This document shows, one piece after another, positions 45,681 to 55,106 of a stretch of DNA of 64,000 nucleotides. Position 1 is the stretch's first letter. Each line of letters begins with the position of its first letter. Both the position numbers and the translations under genes were made by a program. The stretch lies in assembly GCF_002892535.1 (NCBI RefSeq), contig NZ_CP024847.1:372001-436000 (forward strand), written 5' to 3'. Origin of the DNA: Aquella oligotrophica (GTDB taxonomy: Bacteria > Pseudomonadota > Gammaproteobacteria > Burkholderiales > UBA11063). The notes beneath the pieces are model-generated. The model had not been told where the DNA came from and did not search any database. It worked only from the letters and a program-made list of their open reading frames with translations.

Positions 45681-47030
45681 ATGATTAAAAAACCTGAATT
45701 ATTATTACCCGCTGGGACATTCAGGCATTTGGAATATGCCTATGATTTTGGTGCCGATGCAGTATATGCTGGCCAACCAAGATATAGTTTACGTGCTCGG
45801 AATAACGAATTTAAGCTAGAACAGTTACAAAAAGGAATTGAAGAAGCTAGAGTTCGAGGTAAAAAACTATATATCGCGAGTAATATTCTACCACATAATG
45901 CCAAGATAAAAACCTACCTGAAGGATATGGAGCCATTAATGGCAATGAAACCAGATGCTTTGATTATGGCAGATCCTGGGTTAATCATGATGGTAAAAGA
46001 CCGTTGGCCTGAAGCTGAAATTCATTTGTCGGTACAGGCTAATACGGTTAATTATGCTGGAGTAAAATTTTGGCAAAGACAAGGAATTTCGCGGGTAATT
46101 TTATCGCGTGAGTTGTCGCTTGATGAAATAGAAGAAATCAAACAGCAATGCCCAGATATGGAAATAGAAGTTTTTGTCCATGGGGCATTATGCATTGCTT
46201 ATTCTGGACGTTGTTTATTATCTGGATATTTTAATCGCCGCGATCCAAATCAAGGGACTTGTACCAATGCCTGTCGTTGGCAATATAAAGTCCATGAGAC
46301 AGATAGCAATGATGCAGGAGATGTTACGCTAACTACAAATAATTCATCAGAGGCAGATGAATGTCATTCATTAACCTCGGCTGCGGGTGGTGTTGTCCGT
46401 AATAATTGTGCTAATGATTCATACTTATTGGAAGATGTTACCCGTCCGGGTGAGTATATGGAAATTAATGAAGATGAGCATGGTACATATATCATGAACT
46501 CAAAAGATCTGCGTGCGATTGAACATGTTGAACGACTAGTTAAGATCGGTGTTGATTCGCTTAAGATTGAAGGGCGTACCAAGTCAATCTATTATGTTGC
46601 GCGAGTTGCTGCTGCTTACCGGCGTGCAATTGATGCTGCCGTCTCTGGGGAAGCGTTTAATCCAGACCTTTTAGCTGATCTTGAGGGCTTGGCAAATCGT
46701 GGTTATACCGATGGCTTTTTGCAACGCCATCATGCCGAAGATTACCAGAATTATCTGGATAATCATTCCAAATCAAGGCAAAGCCAGTTTGTTGGGGAAG
46801 TGCTTGAAATCGATGCCAATGGTTATGCATTGGTGGAAGTAAAAAATAAATTTAGCATTGGGGATAAATTGGAGATTCTTCACCCATCAGGAACGCGAGT
46901 AATTGAGCTTCAGGAAATGCAGGATAAAGTTGGAGCACAAGTTTCTGTTGCCGCTGGTAGTGGTATTTATGTAAGGCTTCCGGGAATGGCTGGGATGGAA
47001 AAAGCTCTGATTGCCAGAGTCATTAATTGA
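45681..47030 (+). CDS. trhP: U32 family peptidase, TrhP (YegQ)-like
   Basis: A 449-residue protein. It starts PELLLPAGTFRHLEYAYDFGADAVYAG. The U32 signature EVFVHGALCIAYSGRCLLSGY (about 166-187) holds conserved Cys, followed by GTCTNACRW; further Cys fit an Fe-S site. The length and C-terminal beta-barrel match E. coli YegQ/TrhP, which acts in 5-hydroxyuridine formation on tRNA. RlhA is a longer relative. Residues about 215-255 form an acidic, Ser/Asn-rich insertion. It is preceded by repeat copy B. Confidence 0.85.
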   Translation: MIKKPELLLPAGTFRHLEYAYDFGADAVYAGQPRYSLRARNNEFKLEQLQKGIEEARVRGKKLYIASNILPHNAKIKTYLKDMEPLMAMKPDALIMADPGLIMMVKDRWPEAEIHLSVQANTVNYAGVKFWQRQGISRVILSRELSLDEIEEIKQQCPDMEIEVFVHGALCIAYSGRCLLSGYFNRRDPNQGTCTNACRWQYKVHETDSNDAGDVTLTTNNSSEADECHSLTSAAGGVVRNNCANDSYLLEDVTRPGEYMEINEDEHGTYIMNSKDLRAIEHVERLVKIGVDSLKIEGRTKSIYYVARVAAAYRRAIDAAVSGEAFNPDLLADLEGLANRGYTDGFLQRHHAEDYQNYLDNHSKSRQSQFVGEVLEIDANGYALVEVKNKFSIGDKLEILHPSGTRVIELQEMQDKVGAQVSVAAGSGIYVRLPGMAGMEKALIARVIN

Positions 47031-47209
47031 TAATCAGCATAAGATTATTCATTTATAAATAGTCTGGTTTAAATTATGGACTATTTAATGCATTGATGAA
47101 TTTTCAGGGTTAATTCTGTGGGAGAGTTTTACGAATACGTTCATATACTGCATTGCAAAATTCTTGTTGTAAAAATTAATATATAATACAGTAATAATAA
47201 TTAAGTTGT

Positions 47210-47241
47210 AGCCAATTAGTGGATAAACTGTTGGCTTTTTT
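47210..47241 (+). terminator. Candidate Rho-independent terminator
   Basis: AGCCAA (47210-47215) pairs with TTGGCT (47231-47236), with inner AGT/ACT pairing and a T run after it. It lies 180 nt after the U32 gene and about 85 nt before the POT transporter start, so it could end the former or attenuate the latter. Confidence 0.55.
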
Positions 47242-47328
47242 ATATTAATAAGCTTGTCTAAATTCGTAGAGGTGAATTATGAGTTATGTTTATAATAAAC
47301 TTTTCGAGTTTAATAGAAGGATTTTGTG

Positions 47329-48828
47329 ATGTCAAATGTAGCAGCTCATGATACTGGTAAACATGGTTTCTGGCATATGCCAAAAACTTTTTATGCAGTT
47401 TTATTTATTGAATTTTGGGAACGCTTTGCTTTTTACGGCTTGCAAGCGGTAGCAGTGTTGTTTTTTATTCAAAAGTTTGGGCTGAAAGAAAAGGAAGCAA
47501 CTGATTTATTTAGTTCATTTTCTGCATTACTGTATGCCTTACTAGTAATCGGTGGTTACCTAGGCGATAAGGTTTTGGGTTTACGTAGAACTTATTTATT
47601 GGGGATTATTTTCCTGATGATAGGTTATGGAAGCTTTGGTATTGTTTCTAGCGTCCATCTTCTATACTGGGGGATGGGAATGGTTCTGGTTGGAAATATC
47701 TTCTTTAAAACTAATGCTGGGAATTATGTAAATCGTTGCTTCAAACCAACTGATCCGCGCTTTGATTCTGCTTTTACCTATTTCTATATGTCAATTAATC
47801 TCGGTAGCTTTTTTAGTATGATTATCATTCCATTTGTTGCCCAGAAAACCTCTTATGGATTTGGGATTGGACTATGTGGTGCTGGAATGTTTATTGCGTT
47901 ATTGTCTTATTTTGCATTACGCAAGAATTTTGTTAGTGCTGATAATGAAGTCGGGCAGAATGGTGGTAATAAATTCTTTGTTATGCTTGGAATTTCACTA
48001 GTTGGTGTAGTCGTATCTTATGGTTTAGGACTACTTTTACGTAATCCGGCAATGAGTAAAGTCTTACTATTTTCTGTAGCTGCAATAGTTGCGGTAATAT
48101 TTTTTATTGTTCGTTCAAAATTACGTGATTTTGAAAAACGTGGGATGGTAATTGCATTCATCCTTTTAATCCAGTCAATCTTCTTCTGGGTAATGTATAT
48201 GCAAATGTCGACTTCATTGACACTTTTTGCCGTACATAATGTTAGAAATGATATATTGGGTATTACTATTCCACCAGAAGTAACGCAAAGTTTTAATCCA
48301 TTTTATATTTTTCTGTTATCGCCAATATTGGCTACGATTTATGTGCGATCGGAGCATCGTGGTGCACCAATTTCAATTCCAGCAAAATTTGCCTATGGAA
48401 TGTTGGTGTGTGGGTTAGCTTATTTATTACTTGCGGTTAGCTGTTTTCTTCATGATGCAAATGGACAGATTTCAATGTTCTGGTTATTTCTTGCTTATGG
48501 TTTGTATTCACTGGGTGAATTATTGATTTCTGCAATTGGACTATCGATGGTATCTAAATTAATGCCATTGCAGCTTGGTGGTTTTGCTCAGGCAGTATGG
48601 TTTGTAACGACAGCCGTAGGGCAGAAATTTGGCGGTATGCTAGCAGGATTTGGTAGTGTTGATGAGTCAGCAACTACTTCAAATTTTGATATTCTACATG
48701 GCTATCAACTATTATTTGTAGCTATTGGAGTTGCCGCAACTGTTATTGCGCTACTTATCTTTATCTTTGTTAAAAAGCTTGCTAGTAGCATGCGTGAGGT
48801 AATGGAAACCAAGGCTGCTGATCATTAA
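47329..48828 (+). CDS. POT-family proton-coupled peptide transporter
   Basis: A 499-residue MFS protein with about fourteen membrane segments. The ExxER proton-coupling motif is present in FIEFWERFAFYGLQ in TM1 (about residue 24). GGYLGDKVLGLRRTYLLG is the loop 2-3 MFS motif. The protein resembles Dtp-type di/tripeptide permeases. AGAAGG 9 nt upstream supports ATG 47329. It ends in a strong bidirectional terminator shared with manA. Confidence 0.88.
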   Translation: MSNVAAHDTGKHGFWHMPKTFYAVLFIEFWERFAFYGLQAVAVLFFIQKFGLKEKEATDLFSSFSALLYALLVIGGYLGDKVLGLRRTYLLGIIFLMIGYGSFGIVSSVHLLYWGMGMVLVGNIFFKTNAGNYVNRCFKPTDPRFDSAFTYFYMSINLGSFFSMIIIPFVAQKTSYGFGIGLCGAGMFIALLSYFALRKNFVSADNEVGQNGGNKFFVMLGISLVGVVVSYGLGLLLRNPAMSKVLLFSVAAIVAVIFFIVRSKLRDFEKRGMVIAFILLIQSIFFWVMYMQMSTSLTLFAVHNVRNDILGITIPPEVTQSFNPFYIFLLSPILATIYVRSEHRGAPISIPAKFAYGMLVCGLAYLLLAVSCFLHDANGQISMFWLFLAYGLYSLGELLISAIGLSMVSKLMPLQLGGFAQAVWFVTTAVGQKFGGMLAGFGSVDESATTSNFDILHGYQLLFVAIGVAATVIALLIFIFVKKLASSMREVMETKAADH

Positions 48829-48839
48829 GATCATCAAAA

Positions 48840-48878
48840 CATAAAAAAAGAGAACCATCAAGGTTCTCTTTTTTTATG
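48840..48878. terminator. Bidirectional terminator between POT transporter and manA
   Basis: A perfect 17-bp stem, left arm 48840-48856 and right arm 48862-48878, with loop ATCAA and built-in A7/T7 tracts. The manA stop (48874-48876) lies inside the stem. Confidence 0.9.
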
Positions 48879-49808
48879 TCTCATTGGCAATTATAAGTGT
48901 GGCAAAACCCTCAAACTCGAGTTTGCGAATTTGATTTGGGATAATAAAATGGTCGCCTTTGGTTATTGTTATTCCATTTAAAGTTGCAGAGCCGCTACAA
49001 ACACTTACCAGAAAATAAGGTGCACTAGCTGTCAAATCTGCACTACCATTTAATTCCAATTTGGCAACTTGAAAATGATTATTACTGGTTAGTGCACTAA
49101 GAAATGATTTCTCGCCGAGCTGCTTCGTATTATAGTTTGCATTTTGTCCTTCATGAGGTGCGGTAATTACACTAAAAGCCTTATCTAGATGAAGTTCACG
49201 TAGATTGCCCTTGTCATCACGGCGGTCATAATCATAGAGCCGGTAAGTTGTATCTGATGATTGTTGTACTTCAAGAATAAGCGTTCCCTTACCTAAAGCA
49301 TGGACTGTGCCTGTTGGGACATCAAAGAAATCTCCACTTTTGACTGCTACTTTAGTTAATAACTCTTGCCATTTAACAGCTTTGGCTTTTTCCTTAAATT
49401 CTTCCTTAGATTTTGCATTATGGCCGTAAATGATTTGTGCATTAGGCGTAGCATCCAGAACATACCAGCATTCAGCTTTACCAAGATCATTTTCAATTAG
49501 TTGGGCAAATTTATCATCTGGATGTACCTGCACGCTTAAATCATCTTTTGCATCAAGAATTTTTACCATTAGTGGAAATGAGCGCTTAGTATCAGTTGCA
49601 AATAATTCAGGGTTGTTATTCCATAATTCAGAAAGGGTTTTTCCGGCGTGTTGTCCGTTACGGATTGTAGTTTCACCATTGCTGTGCGCACTAATTGCCC
49701 AGCATTCGCCAGTTTTATCTGAAGGTATCTGATAACCAAAGTCTGATTTTAGCTTATAGCCCCCCAAATGCGTTCTTTAAAAATTGGTTGTAAAAATAGT
49801 AATTCCAT
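48874..49808 (-). pseudogene. manA: Mannose-6-phosphate isomerase, frameshifted at a G-tract
   Basis: From ATG 49808 (AAAGG upstream) the frame reads MELLFLQPIFKERIWG, the standard ManA start, then breaks. The coding strand has G6 at 49765-49760 where seven are needed for W-G-G-Y-K-L. One added G gives an intact 311-residue Bacillus-type ManA. Zn-site residues lie in VQVHPDDKFAQ, then KAECWYVLDA, and in TGTVHALGKGTLILEVQQSSDTTYRLYD. It interconverts mannose-6-P and fructose-6-P. It lies 8 nt after the MHS transporter on the same strand. An intact start and an otherwise undamaged frame favour a sequence error over decay. Confidence 0.85.
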
Positions 49809-49816
49809 AGTTACCT

Positions 49817-51097
49817 TTAGTTATAATTGGTTAATTTTTTAATATTAATGGTATTTAATAGTGAAATGACAGCAATTATCAGGCAAATAAGCAGAATATT
49901 TTGATATTGCCCGGTCAATTGCAAAATGGAGCTGGTCCAAAGTGGCGTTATTCCAGCGCCAAAGATATAGGCGATATTATAGCAAAATCCAATGCCCGAA
50001 TAACGGATTCTGGTTGGGAATAAATCGGCAAGGACTGCAAAAAATAAACCGTTTATCATTGCGAGGAAGATTGAAATCAGAATTACCCATAGATAAAGAT
50101 TAGCTACCGTCGTGAGATTAACGATATTTGTATATATTCCAGCAAATATTGTAATTAATGCAATTAGTCCGAGACGGATTAATAAAACTGGGTTTAACCA
50201 TTTTACGAGGAAGGCAAAAATAAGTGAGAAAATAGCCATACTAAGCGCACCAATTGAGCTGATACCTGCTGTTACTCCTAAGTTAAATTTGAAATAAGTT
50301 ACAAATAGATTTGGCAAAAACACATGGAAGATCGAGGTTGTTAAAGAAACGATTATTGCCATCAAAATACCAGTAATCAGTGGATATTTATAATTAGTTA
50401 TTAGATCATGTAAGGGTAATTTATCAATCTGTTTTAACTGTCTAATTTCTTGATACTCTTCGCTTTCAGTGATACTTTTTCTAATATAAAAGCCTATGAT
50501 GGTAAGTAGGCTACCAAATATAAAAGGTATTCGCCAGCCAATACTATGCATAAATTCAGGACTGGTATTTTCTGTGAGTAATTTGATTGCCTGTGAGCCA
50601 ACCGAAACTGCAAAATTAGCACCAAAGGTTAGCCAAGCACAGGCAAAAAAATAGTTTACTGATTTGAATTTCTCTGCAATATAGGTAATTGACCCCGGGA
50701 CTTCACCACCAACTGAGAAGCCTTGTAAAATGCGCATTATGACTAATAATAGAGTTGCCAGATAACCAATCTGTTGATAGGTTGGCAAAATTCCGATAAT
50801 CAGCGATGGAACAGACATTAGGAGAATCGATAGGCTAAAGACTGATTTTCGTCCATATTTGTCACCCAGATGTCCAAGGATTATTCCGCCAATTGGGCGC
50901 AATAAATAGCTTATTGCAATCGTCAAATAAGTAAACCAGACTGCTTTACTTGCCATCTCTTTAGGGAAGAATATTTCCGCCAAAATCGGAGTTAAAAAAA
51001 CGAAGGCAATGAAGTCAAATATTTCAAAAATACTGCCAATTGTTGTAGCTACGATTAATTTGAGGTTGGCTGAATTATTTTGATCGGCTTTTGGCAT
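49817..51097 (-). CDS. MFS transporter, metabolite:proton symporter (MHS) family
   Basis: A 426-residue protein with twelve membrane segments. GSIFEIFDFIAFVF in TM1, RPIGGIILGHLGDKYGRKSVFSLSI between TM2 and TM3, and MRILQGFSVGGEVPGSITYIAE in TM4 match the ProP/ShiA/KgtP branch. It imports a small metabolite with protons; the substrate is unknown. It lies 9 nt after the DJ-1 gene and 8 nt before manA, so the three form an operon on the minus strand. Confidence 0.86.
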   Translation of the reverse strand: MPKADQNNSANLKLIVATTIGSIFEIFDFIAFVFLTPILAEIFFPKEMASKAVWFTYLTIAISYLLRPIGGIILGHLGDKYGRKSVFSLSILLMSVPSLIIGILPTYQQIGYLATLLLVIMRILQGFSVGGEVPGSITYIAEKFKSVNYFFACAWLTFGANFAVSVGSQAIKLLTENTSPEFMHSIGWRIPFIFGSLLTIIGFYIRKSITESEEYQEIRQLKQIDKLPLHDLITNYKYPLITGILMAIIVSLTTSIFHVFLPNLFVTYFKFNLGVTAGISSIGALSMAIFSLIFAFLVKWLNPVLLIRLGLIALITIFAGIYTNIVNLTTVANLYLWVILISIFLAMINGLFFAVLADLFPTRIRYSGIGFCYNIAYIFGAGITPLWTSSILQLTGQYQNILLICLIIAVISLLNTINIKKLTNYN

Positions 51098-51106
51098 AAG
51101 ACTCTT

Positions 51107-51787
51107 TTAGGATAAATTATTTTTTACTATATATTTGGCAATGTCTGATAATTTACTGATTTTCCCCAGATAGGGTTTTAATTGATCAAGATTGTAACTT
51201 TTATTCGAGCTAAATGGCAGTGGAAAATATTCAAAACATAGTCGGGCAAGCTCTGCATGTTCCGCTCCGGCAATTTCATTTACTAATTCCAGAGCCAGAT
51301 CAATCCCACTTGAGACTCCACCAGCAGTCCAAACTTTATTTCCTTTAACAATTCGCTCTTCTTTGATTTTTTGCTGTTTTTGGATAAATTCTGGTAATGC
51401 TCGCCAATAAGTGGTTGCATATTCATTTTCAAGGATTCCGGCAGCTTGTAGGATAAAACTACCTGTACAAACAGACAGAAATTTCTTGATTCCGCCTCGC
51501 TGTTTTTGAATGAATGAAATAAGTTCATTGTCATTTACCGCTTGACATCTGCCCATGCCACCGGGAATAATCAAATAATCAAACTGTGGAGCATTATGAA
51601 TAGTGAAATCTGGGGTTAGCAAAAAGCGGGAATTACTACATTCTATTGCTGATTGCTCTTTAGCAATTATAAATAGTTTAATATAAGATTCATTGATTGA
51701 ATTTTGCCATACCTCAAGCAATTCATAGGGTGCAATCAAATCCATTGCCTGCACCCCGGGAAACGCTAAAAAACCAATTTTTAGCAT
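51107..51787 (-). CDS. DJ-1/PfpI family protein (glutamine amidotransferase-like)
   Basis: A 226-residue protein. KIGFLAFPGVQAMDLIAPYELLEVW at the start, DYLIIPGGMGRCQAV near residue 70 and the nucleophile elbow FLSVCTGSFILQAAGIL (about 104) define the family. WTAGGVSSGIDLALELV near 152 is typical of the isonitrile-hydratase/ThiJ-like branch. No C-terminal AraC domain is present. It is first of the set with the MHS transporter and manA and may process the imported compound. Confidence 0.82.
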   Translation of the reverse strand: MLKIGFLAFPGVQAMDLIAPYELLEVWQNSINESYIKLFIIAKEQSAIECSNSRFLLTPDFTIHNAPQFDYLIIPGGMGRCQAVNDNELISFIQKQRGGIKKFLSVCTGSFILQAAGILENEYATTYWRALPEFIQKQQKIKEERIVKGNKVWTAGGVSSGIDLALELVNEIAGAEHAELARLCFEYFPLPFSSNKSYNLDQLKPYLGKISKLSDIAKYIVKNNLS

Positions 51788-51800
51788 TATGTTTCAAGAA

Positions 51801-52073
51801 TTACTTAGAAAAATTAGTAAATTCACATTTTCCTGTACCGCTAACCTGAGCCATTGTTACATTAACACCTTGTTTTTGTAATGCAGACTGGAATGCAGTA
51901 GCTTGAGTTGCGAAGTCAGAAGAATAATTAATAGTCAATCCTTTAACGCCTTTACCCTGAACTTTTTGTGCGATTTTTGGAGCTTCATCAGCAGTCCATT
52001 TTGAACAGTCTTTTTCAGCAGCAAAAGAAGCAGTAGCAAGCGTAGCTAATAACACACATAAGATTTTTTTCAT
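51801..52073 (-). CDS. Small periplasmic protein of unknown function
   Basis: A 90-residue protein: signal peptide MKKILCVLLATLATASFAA, then a mature part of about 70 residues with two Cys (KDCSKW near residue 23 and GKCEFTNF near 84) that could form a disulfide. The sequence alternates helix and strand (APKIAQKVQGKGVKGLTINY). I do not recognise a family. It is 13 nt upstream of the DJ-1 gene on the same strand but has its own leader with two palindromes. Confidence 0.7.
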   Translation of the reverse strand: MKKILCVLLATLATASFAAEKDCSKWTADEAPKIAQKVQGKGVKGLTINYSSDFATQATAFQSALQKQGVNVTMAQVSGTGKCEFTNFSK

Positions 52074-52102
52074 TGTTTGTTTCCTAAAAATTTAATATAA
52101 TT

Positions 52103-52157
52103 GTTCATCTATCTGAACAGTAATTATTATAACTTATCTCATCAAGGTTTTAAACCT
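52103..52157 (-). promoter_or_regulatory. Putative promoter and two palindromes upstream of the small periplasmic gene
   Basis: On the minus strand a TATAAT lies at 52131-52126. AGGTTTTAAACCT (52145-52157), a perfect palindrome, overlaps the -35 position, and GTTCA/TGAAC (52103-52118) spans the likely start of transcription. The -35 itself is weak, which would suit an activator or repressor site. This is inference from symmetry and position. Confidence 0.35.
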
Positions 52158-52260
52158 ATGCTCAACACACTATACTAATTTCTAAGTGTAAGCTTCTGAG
52201 ATTCATTCTATAAATCTAATTATCCATTTTGGCTAATTATCAAATAACTGGTTTTTAGAG

Positions 52261-52842
52261 TTATTTTTTCTTATTATCCGCAAGTTGAGCCTCAATCTCG
52301 ATATCTAATTTAATCAGATCACTAACTGCTGGAACATATAGGTCTATTCCATAATCAGAGCGTTTAATTTCAGCAGTAGCGCTAAAGCCAGCAGTCTGTT
52401 TGTCATAAACTTTATTTAGGCCAATCATATTTTCAGTAACGTGTAGCGTAACAGGTTTAGTCACTCCATGCAAAGTTAATAAACCATTTAGATCAAACTT
52501 CTTACCTTTGATATTGCTGACTTTTTGGCTAACAAAAGTTGCTGTTGGATATTTAGTAGCATCAAAGAAATCTGCACTTTTTAGGTGCTCATCAAGTTTA
52601 GGTACACCGGTAACTATATCACCAATATTGATGGTAATATTGGTCTTACTTTTAGCTAGGTTTTTTTGATCAAGATCAAGAGTTCCATTTACCATCCATT
52701 TGCCTGATGGATTAGAAAACCCCATATGGTTATAATGAAATTCAACAAAGCTATGTGTTGATTCAATATTGTATAAATCTGCGGCATTTGCTGCTGTAAC
52801 TATGCCAGTTGTTGCGCTTAGTATCAGTAATAGTTTTTTCAT
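52261..52842 (-). CDS. YceI-like periplasmic protein
   Basis: A 193-residue protein. The signal peptide is cleaved near ANA-ADLY. The lipocalin-like YceI fold is shown by YNIESTHSFVEFHYNHMGFSNPSGK at the mature start, HLKSADFFDATKYPTATF (about 95) and FSATAEIKRSDYGID (about 155). The family binds polyisoprenoids or similar lipids and is often induced by stress. Start 52842 has AGGA 6 nt upstream; a longer in-frame version is less likely. It is 96 nt downstream of priA. Confidence 0.88.
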   Translation of the reverse strand: MKKLLLILSATTGIVTAANAADLYNIESTHSFVEFHYNHMGFSNPSGKWMVNGTLDLDQKNLAKSKTNITINIGDIVTGVPKLDEHLKSADFFDATKYPTATFVSQKVSNIKGKKFDLNGLLTLHGVTKPVTLHVTENMIGLNKVYDKQTAGFSATAEIKRSDYGIDLYVPAVSDLIKLDIEIEAQLADNKKK

Positions 52843-52938
52843 TTGTTGTCCTGTATGATTGTAATTCAATTAACCAGAATGATTATATATCAAGTAGTAT
52901 TTAATATTGCGGGTTTTTATCAGTTCTATCTAGGTATT

Positions 52939-55104
52939 TTAAACTTCTAGCGGGTCAACGTCGATTGCGACCGTCAAGTAGTTAATTTCTGCTAAAAATG
53001 GTTCTAGCTGATTCAAGTAACTATGTAGATATTCTCTAGATTTACTTGAAATAAGCATTTGTCCTCGATAACGGTTATGTAATTTATACATGACAGCGGG
53101 GACTGGCGGGAATACAGTGATGTTTTTACTATTTAATTTTTTCTGAATAAGGGATAGCTCATGCATTCCCCTGATTAGTTGTTTTTCACTAGTACTACTT
53201 AGCTTGATTAATGCTTGATAGGTAAATGGTGGCAGCTGATTTTGCTTACGTTCTTTTAGCGTATAGTTTATAAAACCTTCAAAATCATGCTTTTGCAAAA
53301 ATTGATAAACTGGATGATCCGAGTAATTAGTTTGTAAAATAACTTGCCCCGGCTTTGCTGCGCGCCCAGCCCTACCAGTTACCTGAGTAAGAATGTTAAA
53401 CATATCTTCACTGGCACGAAAATCATAACTAAAAAGTGCATTATCAATATTTATTCCGACAACCAAAGTAAGGTTAGGGAAATCATGTCCTTTAGCCAGC
53501 ATCTGCGTCCCAACTAGAATATCAATCTCATGTTGGTTAATTTCCTGATGGAGCTCTTGCCAGTCATTCTTGCGATTAGTTGTGTCACGATCAATTCTGC
53601 GTATTTTTGCATTTGGAAATTGATGTGCAAGAAACTCTTCTAGTTTTTGAGTACCATGTCCAATTGTATGTAAGTATTGATTGTGACATTTCGGGCAGGC
53701 GCTTGGTACTCGAGTTTGATAACCACAATGATGGCATTTCAGATTGTTGCTATTATTATGATATACCATCCGTGATGAGCAGTTCTTACATTGACTTATC
53801 CAGCCACAATCATAACAGCTAAGAATCGGTGCATATCCGCGTCGATTTATAAATACTAACGCCAATTCTTTACGGGCTAGACATTTTGCTAGTGCATCAA
53901 GCGCAGGGTCACTAATTCCTGCCTGATTAACCGGATAATGTGCCAGATTAACAATATTGATTTCTGGTAAGATGGCATTACTAACCGCACGTTTAGTTAG
54001 TTTATATAAATGAAATTTACCCAGCTTATAATTATAAAGTGATTCAAGGCTTGGGGTTGCTGATGCCATGATTATTGGGATATTTAGTGTTTTTGCCCGA
54101 TAAATTGCTAAATCTCTGGCGTGATAACGAAGACTATCATTTTGCTTAAATGAGGCATCATGCTCTTCATCGACAATAATTAACCCCAATCTGGCAAATG
54201 GTGTAAATATACTCAGTCGTGTCCCAAGAATAATATCAGTCTCACCATTTTTAGCTTGTAGCCAATTAATATAACGTTCCTTCTCACTTACTTCACTATT
54301 CAGGACACTAATTTTTGCTAAAGGAAATCTTGCTTGAAACCTTGCTGCTAATTGAGGTGTGAGATTAATCTCAGGTATTAAGACCAGAGCCTGTTTTTGC
54401 TTAATTAGTACCTTATGTATTAGCTGTAAAAATACCTCGGTTTTGCCACTTCCGGTAATACCATAGAGTAGGGCGGGATGAAATTCATCGAGATGATTGC
54501 TAATGGTATTAATGATTTTTAATTGTTCTTCATTGGCGGTAATAGTTGTAGTTATAGTTGCTGCTAATGGTTTGCTACTTTCACAGATAACTCCAATGCT
54601 AAGCCAGTCATTAATTAATTTGTCTGGTTTGACGCCTAGCATTTCTTTTATCTGCTGCCAGCTTAAACTAGATAAACTCAGCTGGTGCCATAAATTAATC
54701 TGTTTTTTCCCCCTTGGTGTATATGTTTTGCCAGTCTCAGTTAATTGATAATGTTTATTTTGCGGTAATGTTATATCAGTTCGCGAGTTAATTTTGCGCA
54801 GTAGTGCCGGGATTGCACAAAAAAGCGTGCTACCAAATGAATGATGATAGTAGGTTGCAGCGAAATTACATAGACTGATAATATCTTTTGGGATTATGTC
54901 TAAATATATTTGTGAAAGATGTTGTAGTTTATCAACCGGGTAATCGCGAAACTGACTAGCTTCGACTATTGCATTTACAAAAGCAATTTGTTCTTTATTC
55001 CTTAATTTTGCACTTACTCGTTGACCTATTTCAAGGTATTCATCGCTAAGGTAGCTATAATGATGGCGTAATGGTATATCAAAAACTAGATTAACAACAT
55101 ACAT
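52939..55104 (-). CDS. priA: Primosomal protein N' (replication restart helicase PriA)
   Basis: A 721-residue helicase that reloads the replisome at stalled forks. Walker A is GITGSGKTEVF (about 215) and Walker B DEEHDASFKQND (about 310). Eight Cys in CYDCGWISQCKNCSSRM and CHHCGYQTRVPSACPKCHN (about 430-475) bind two zinc ions. QMLAKGHDFPNLTLV and VTGRAGRAAKPG are helicase motifs V and VI. The N-terminal DNA-binding domain is present. It is the last gene of the def-led minus-strand set, 2 nt after the phosphoesterase gene. Confidence 0.95.
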   Translation of the reverse strand: MYVVNLVFDIPLRHHYSYLSDEYLEIGQRVSAKLRNKEQIAFVNAIVEASQFRDYPVDKLQHLSQIYLDIIPKDIISLCNFAATYYHHSFGSTLFCAIPALLRKINSRTDITLPQNKHYQLTETGKTYTPRGKKQINLWHQLSLSSLSWQQIKEMLGVKPDKLINDWLSIGVICESSKPLAATITTTITANEEQLKIINTISNHLDEFHPALLYGITGSGKTEVFLQLIHKVLIKQKQALVLIPEINLTPQLAARFQARFPLAKISVLNSEVSEKERYINWLQAKNGETDIILGTRLSIFTPFARLGLIIVDEEHDASFKQNDSLRYHARDLAIYRAKTLNIPIIMASATPSLESLYNYKLGKFHLYKLTKRAVSNAILPEINIVNLAHYPVNQAGISDPALDALAKCLARKELALVFINRRGYAPILSCYDCGWISQCKNCSSRMVYHNNSNNLKCHHCGYQTRVPSACPKCHNQYLHTIGHGTQKLEEFLAHQFPNAKIRRIDRDTTNRKNDWQELHQEINQHEIDILVGTQMLAKGHDFPNLTLVVGINIDNALFSYDFRASEDMFNILTQVTGRAGRAAKPGQVILQTNYSDHPVYQFLQKHDFEGFINYTLKERKQNQLPPFTYQALIKLSSTSEKQLIRGMHELSLIQKKLNSKNITVFPPVPAVMYKLHNRYRGQMLISSKSREYLHSYLNQLEPFLAEINYLTVAIDVDPLEV

Positions 55105-55106
55105 GG

